Shown in pieces: positions 18,381-23,129 of a stretch of 23,129 nucleotides of DNA. Position 1 is the stretch's first letter, and each line of letters starts with the position of its first letter. A program made the position numbers and the translations under genes. The notes under the pieces are model-generated. The model did not search any database. It saw only the letters and a list, made by a program, of their open reading frames with translations, and had not been told where the DNA came from. Origin of the DNA: Phoronis australis (lineage: Eukaryota; Phoronida; Phoronidae); contig NMRA01000016.1 of the NCBI GenBank assembly GCA_002633005.1, positions 1,142,207 through 1,165,335 of the forward strand, in the 5' to 3' direction.

Positions 18381-21270
18381 TTGAAGGAAGGAGAATAAAT
18401 TTCATCCATTTTACCGAAAACTTAATTGAGTGCGTAGTGTGCTTGTGCTTATTATTATTACTTTTACTTGAGTTGTACAACTTTTTAGGTCATTGGAAAT
18501 GTGTAAAAAAATCTATTTTTTAAAAACCAATCATAGTTTTGCCTTTAACACTCTTTTCAGTAATATTGCTTTCCCACCATAAATGTTGCATCAAGTTTTC
18601 ACTTTAAGTTAACAATGCATTGTCATTCAAAGAAGAAGGCCTGAGAAGCCGACGTTTTTAAAAAGCTTTCCAACAATGGGCCTAAATGTAACGACATCTC
18701 GCTATTGTGTTAACAATAGACGTGCTCAAACAATTTTATTTGCCGCATCTGTTTGTAAGGTATGAGTGATGGCGGTTAATCAAACATGCGACTTTCATTG
18801 ACAGTCTAACCTGTTTATTTGCAGGTGACAAGCACCTCGAAATAAAAAGGATTTAGTAGACCACAAAAAGATGCAAGTCTTAAAGAAAACACCTAACGTT
18901 CTAGAAACAAACCTTAGGCTTAGGCCGCAATAAAATTTTTCTTGACATTTTCCTTACTCAAATTAAAAATGATTTCTGGTTTTTCAAACAGTGGACACCT
19001 CATTATTTCAAGGGACATCCTTCAGCACATAAAATGTCACGCCGTAACAATTGACCTATCGCAAGCTCCGCCCCCTTGCGTAATGTCGACTAACACAAAA
19101 TAAATTTTACCCGACAACGTGTTGTTTGTTGGGTAAAATGACGGCTTGGAAACGAAGGTGTGTCAATAATGCTGCGTTCTAAGTGGTCAATTAAGCCACC
19201 ATTCAAAATCCTGTCAGTTCTTTCGAAGCCCTCGAGTGATTTCAAACTTTATTAAACAAATTAAGGACCAATTTCAAAACCGCAAGATATCTAAATTCTA
19301 AGTTGTTTTGTGATGGAACCAGGACGGGTTTAGTAGCATACACTTTAATTCTAAAAGGAAAATTTCTGACCCGACCTGTATACAGTGGGCTTCATTTTCT
19401 GCCACAAAACCCCGAGGCGTTTAAAAAAGTAGGCCTACATGTATGCATAAAATATTATTAATGGAGAAGCGACGGAGTCACTGTTTGGATGCCGCTGAAC
19501 CAAAGAACCTTATGTCGAAATCTTCGCATGGCAAGCACTGATAGGCTGCTATTCAAAAATTGTAATCGGTCGGTAACTAAAAACGTCATCATACAGTGAG
19601 CAGACCAGCGCCGTCACGGTCATTTGCCTTCCAGAAAGGAAACCGATGAGACCTCCTTCACCCCCAGGCTGTTTACCACGGCGGCGCTCCCTGGACTGAC
19701 TAAATTGTGTTCGGCCGAGTTATGTCCAACTTTTGAGCACTGCAGCGTGAACAGTGAAGAGGAAGTGACGAAAGAGGGTGAAAAATGAGGTAGCCGGTGT
19801 TNCCTCCTCAGGCCTCCACTCAGTTCGGCACCCCCAGACCCCCCCCCCCTCCCGCATTTACGCCAATGCTTCCTACTGCTTTCCAAAACAATAACTCATA
19901 AGTAGGGCATGCTTATCGATCACAATCATAACTGTGCGTGACGTCCCCTCGCTGCGCCGCGTTGCGGAGAAAATCGGTTAGACAGTCTTCCCTGATACTG
20001 CATGCGTACATAAAATTGTGATTGCGTTGGCTGTGAAGCAGCTCTCCACTCGGAACACGGATCCTATACTGATGAGAACTACATGTACCAACTAAGGAAC
20101 GTTTTTGATTGTGGAGCACCGTCATAGTCTTCGAGTGCAAGCATTTTGTCTTGAAATTGGCCGGGAAGCTGCATTGACCCAGTGTGTGCTGTGAGCTGCT
20201 TCATAACGGTGAAAACCAGTAGGATACACTGAATGTTGATCAAACGTATAAATCCGCTATTAGTACCGTCTGTTACAACTGTATTACCTTGTGTGGCTGA
20301 CTTATTAGTATGGGTTGATGGTTGTTTCGGGGTCTCAGTTTGAGCAAAAGGCAGTTTTATAAAACCTCCGCCGCTATTGTATGAATGAAACGAATAAAAG
20401 AGCAAAGGTCACGAGAAAGTCGATTGTTTGCCAAGCTGCCCTTTGTCGGAGAGAGGGGTCAAATTTTGAGAGCGGCCAGGCGGAAAAAGGCTAGCTATAG
20501 ATCTGAAATGGAGTTAAGTTGTGACGAACTTATCTCTCTGGGCCTTTAGATGAAGTCCTGTTTATTTGGTTTAACAATTGAAGAGATGAGAAGAAACTGA
20601 AGAACGAAACAATGGCCATTCAAGAGATACATGCCGTGCGTAATTTTCATGTCAATCCTACAAAAAGTGCGACCTGTAGCGTGCGAACAAAAATGCAAAT
20701 TTCATATCTGAGTAACAGACAGTAATCATAAGCAATGTTCATTTCATCTCCAAAACTGACTTCTCGTACAAAAATTAGCTAATACTCAGCTCTGTAAGCA
20801 GCGATGTACGGTACGTGCAAGGTGAAGCCGTGTATGTGTGTCAAAGTTTACACTGATAGCCTTATCAGGAGAGTAAAATGTTATCAGGCATTGATAACCT
20901 TTTAGGAACAGGTTAAAACGTTTAACACAAACAACTTTTGACTAGGGTGTACATGTATGTAGGTGCGTTAGGCCAGAGAATAGCATTGGTTTTGGTCTGA
21001 TTTCCGTAGATGCAAGAATCTCGTGAGAAACGTTCTTGTGATTACGTGCATGTGCAATGCATGGCGACATCTGCGAGTGAATGCGTCTACGGTACGTTGA
21101 CCTGTATTCCGTGGAATCTCACCAACGAGGTAATTCAAATGAAAATGAAAATGAGTGTCCACGGGAGAGTTTTTGCAAACGACCCCTCTCCCCCGCACAC
21201 CCACCCCCGCTTGGCCAGTGTTTCAACGCTCTGAACATGTTTTTTCGAATACAGGTAGTAAAGGTCCGAC
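18381..21270. other. Intergenic spacer upstream of gene C
   Basis: No recognisable gene. It contains a hairpin at 19104-19139, two taggcctaca phrases (19430s and, inside the LINE tail, 18135s) of a kind common in deuterostome repeats, and a GC-rich patch at about 19660-19860 with an N at 19802 and C homopolymers. That patch looks repeat-derived, but its ends could not be defined. The last few hundred bases presumably hold the gene C promoter; no TATA box is evident. Confidence 0.4.
19104..19139. repeat. 14 bp hairpin
   Basis: Arms attttacccgacaa (19104-19117) and ttgttgggtaaaat (19126-19139) are complementary except for one position, around an 8-base loop. Isolated in the spacer, no associated gene. 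Function unknown. Confidence 0.5.
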
Positions 21271-23071
21271 ATGATGCGCTATGTTGTCTTAGTTGGCGTG
21301 TGTCTCCTCGCCTATTGCATGTACATACCACTACCTGAAAACTATGAAGAACCTTGGATGACTCGATACATTATGCTAAAGAAGAGCATCACCAATACAC
21401 GGGTGAGTTTTTATGAAACAAGTTAGAGTTTTCCGGGATCACATTGGTCCGTTCTGGCCAATATCTTATTAAAACGCTTTAGTGAGTCATGCGTAAACCT
21501 TAAATAACGGAGGCGATCACTGTCACTGCTACACCATTACTATTTGGCCTGCGTCTTTTTTAAGTAAAGATTATGTAGGACCCATGAAAAATTCCAACAT
21601 CATATCTCAGAAATGGGTCATCGGTTTCTTATAAAACTTTCGTATACTTTACTTTGTGTACTGTTGGAAATTAGTTTTAAAATATTGATTTTTTGTGAGA
21701 GGCTGTCAACAACCAGACTAGTGATTTTCATGAAAAAAATGAAAAGTTGCGTAAAACGAAAACGAGATGGCAATTTAGAATAATGTAACAATTTTTTGAG
21801 ATTCAATCTTGAACTATTATATCGTATGTTACTGGTACCTTTATTTTGCTGTCAATGTGCCTTTCTTTTTTTGCAAAATGATACTAAATTAATGACAATT
21901 TTGTAAAACGACAAAACTCAAAATCTTCAGGCTTTCTTCAGTCAGAAAATACGTACTTTCGCTGAGTTAACATGGGCGGTGCACCATAGGGGGCTGGGAG
22001 GGCTATAGCCCCCCACTTTTTCAGTGCTACGCCGCACATGGTCTATAAGCGGTGCACCACACGGGGGTTGAGGGGGCTATAGCCCCCCACACACTTTTTT
22101 CAGTGCTGCGCCGCCCATGGTTAATATCTATATTTTCAGGTATTTGACTGAACTCACAGACTTTTCGATAAGGTCCCACGTGAAATGAAAGCCGCCACAA
22201 ACCAGTGTGCCGTCGAGTAAACCTACTTTTGATTTAGACCACTTACCGCGGCTATGATATTGGTCTCCGCAACTTATTCCTTACTCAGACGAGAAGTGAC
22301 TTTGGTCAGGCAAAGAACTGATAGTTCATTATTTCTCGAGACCATCAGGCCAAGCAAATAAAGTGACTCAGGCAAACTTGCAAACAACGAACGGCCAACT
22401 CCTTTCAAGCCCAAAATACGCTTAATCCAAAGAACAGCTACCGAAAGTGGTCTTATTCGAAAGTTGGACTTGCGACGGCCAAAGTGGGTTAAATTATGGC
22501 TGATTTAATAAGTTACATACGATGGTAAAATGAAGATCAGTGTCCTAGTTTTCAAAACAGTCTGTTGTAGGCCTAACCGTGGTGACTTGCATGTGCCGGT
22601 GCACTAGATACAACTCCTTTCGCAGGCGTCCGTAGCTTCTGATCGTCCCCAAAACACTATGTATGATATACCATATGATATGTACATTGTGTACTGAGGA
22701 CGACCGGAAACTATGGACGTCTCGAAGACGACGGGTGCAAATGTAGCTCCACATGCAACTGATGTCAAAAGTAGGGACATTTTGGTGTGGAATGACCTCT
22801 GTCACTGTAATGATGACCATATTTGAGAAAACAACTGGCGAACTGGAAATTTTGAACCCTTTGTAAAAATCCGCATTGATTTGGCACATTTTGTATTGAA
22901 AGCTAGATAATTGAACAAACATCTTGAAAAACGGTTGATTATTCATTGCTTTTTCCGTAGCTTGTTCTTCAAAGTTATTTGGCCGGTTACGAGCACCCAC
23001 TCATACTTGTGCAAGAAAATCAAGCAAAAGAGAGATCACGCGTGCGCTGTGAAGCGTCCCCGGGACTGAAG
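21271..23071 (+). CDS. Gene C: AADAC/NCEH1-like esterase, 5' part only (exons 1-2), runs off the window
   Basis: Exon 1 at 21271-21402 codes for 44 residues, exactly as in gene B: a hydrophobic stretch (about residues 4-19) followed by PLPENYEEPW, the AADAC-type signal-anchor. It ends at a gtgagt donor in phase 0. Exon 2 at 22961-23071 codes for 37 residues, the same length as gene B exon 2, contains GYEHPL, ends in ASPGLK and is followed by a gttagt donor in phase 0. The HGGGW exon would lie beyond the right edge, so catalytic competence cannot be judged. The first ATG (21271) is followed at once by a second (21274), and either could initiate. An acceptor-like acag sits at 21251-21254, so a 5' UTR exon is possible. 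The gene is on the same strand as A and B, about 5.4 kb past the gene B stop, extending the tandem family. Confidence 0.85.
21971..22120. mobile_element. 150 bp TTAA-flanked MITE with internally doubled quasi-palindromic unit
   Basis: TTAA flanks both ends (21967-21970 and 22121-22124). The ends are inverted repeats: catgggcggtgcacc at the left, and ccatgggcggcgcagcac from the reverse-complemented right end. The interior is two tandem copies of a unit of about 75 bp, each with a ggctatagccccccac core; in the second, gggggctatagccccc is a perfect 16 bp palindrome. TTAA target duplications are typical of piggyBac and Kolobok transposons, so this is probably a non-autonomous member of one of them. 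Confidence 0.75.
22627..22719. repeat. 93 nt long imperfect hairpin in gene C intron 1
   Basis: The left arm (from 22627) and the reverse complement of the right arm (to 22719) agree at about 34 of 43 aligned positions, with shared blocks cgtcc, tcgtcc, acac, atgta and atat. Several differences become G-U pairs in RNA. The terminal loop is near 22670 (ccatatg). Weaker pairing continues outward, for example ttgcatgtg near 22588 against the complement of cacatgcaa near 22751. It could be a foldback element or a miRNA-like precursor; the sequence alone does not decide. Confidence 0.55.
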
Positions 23072-23129
23072 GTTAGTGATGCAGATACAACTCTCAGGCT
23101 TCGCGGCCGGGGCAAAATGATCTAAAACC

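Larger units (their letters stand above)
21403..22960. other. Gene C intron 1
   Basis: From a gtgagt donor to a ttttccgtag acceptor. It contains the TTAA-flanked element at 21971-22120 and the large hairpin at 22627-22719; the rest is unremarkable AT-rich sequence. Confidence 0.6.

Noticed and set aside
19660-19870. GC-rich patch considered as a CpG island or exon
   Set aside because: Contains an N and C homopolymers and has no splice-supported frame; more like repeat-derived sequence with undefined ends.
22545-23000. 151-residue minus-strand open frame
   Set aside because: Antisense to gene C exon 2 and crossing the 22627 hairpin; no recognisable motif.

Overview
This window is eukaryotic genomic DNA, most likely from a marine invertebrate deuterostome (amphioxus, hemichordate or echinoderm type). 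The support is multi-exon genes with GT-AG introns of 0.3-2 kb, AT-rich spacers dense with foldback elements, a decayed LINE, and single ambiguous bases at 6381, 10316 and 19802 typical of a shotgun assembly. The species cannot be named from sequence alone. No operons, CRISPR arrays, rRNA genes or convincing tRNA genes were seen.

The only recognisable host genes are three tandem, same-strand paralogues of the arylacetamide deacetylase / neutral cholesterol ester hydrolase family (AADAC/NCEH1; alpha/beta-hydrolase, hormone-sensitive-lipase branch). Gene A (visible exons 569-4571) lacks a convincing exon 1. Gene B (8500-15892) is complete, with a predicted 402 aa product. Gene C (21271-23071) enters at its 3' side and only exons 1-2 are present. 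Wherever an exon is shared, the paralogues share the intron positions and phases (0, 0, 1, 2, 1). Genes A and B carry the oxyanion-hole motif HGGGW, the nucleophile motif GDSAGG/GDSSGG split by the last intron, and the catalytic Asp and His. B and C have an N-terminal signal-anchor. They look like functional ER-membrane serine esterases made by local duplication.

The most notable feature is inside gene B: a 1.01 kb segment carrying exons 2 and 3 is tandemly duplicated (9305-10314 and 10317-11567). Because exon 3 starts in phase 0 and ends in phase 1, splicing exon 3 into exon 2' or 3' hits a stop within 7-11 codons, so the two exon-3 copies can only be used as alternatives. The second copy holds a 236 bp transposon insertion whose empty site survives in the first copy. 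Only about 3% exonic divergence, and an N at the junction, mean a false duplication from merged haplotypes must be excluded.

Region by region: 1-568, no supported gene; 569-4571, gene A, with a transposon-like element in its last intron; 4572-8499, intergenic, with two related terminal-inverted-repeat elements, a nested palindrome and a hairpin; 8500-15892, gene B, with a foldback in intron 1, the exon duplication, a 407 bp symmetric foldback in intron 4, and a 1.6 kb array of degenerate ~140 bp repeats containing CTCF-like motifs in intron 5; 15893-16250, 3' flank; 16250-18380, dead L1/Tx1-like LINE fragment; 18380-21270, spacer; 21271-23129, start of gene C, with a TTAA-flanked element and a pre-miRNA-sized hairpin in intron 1.
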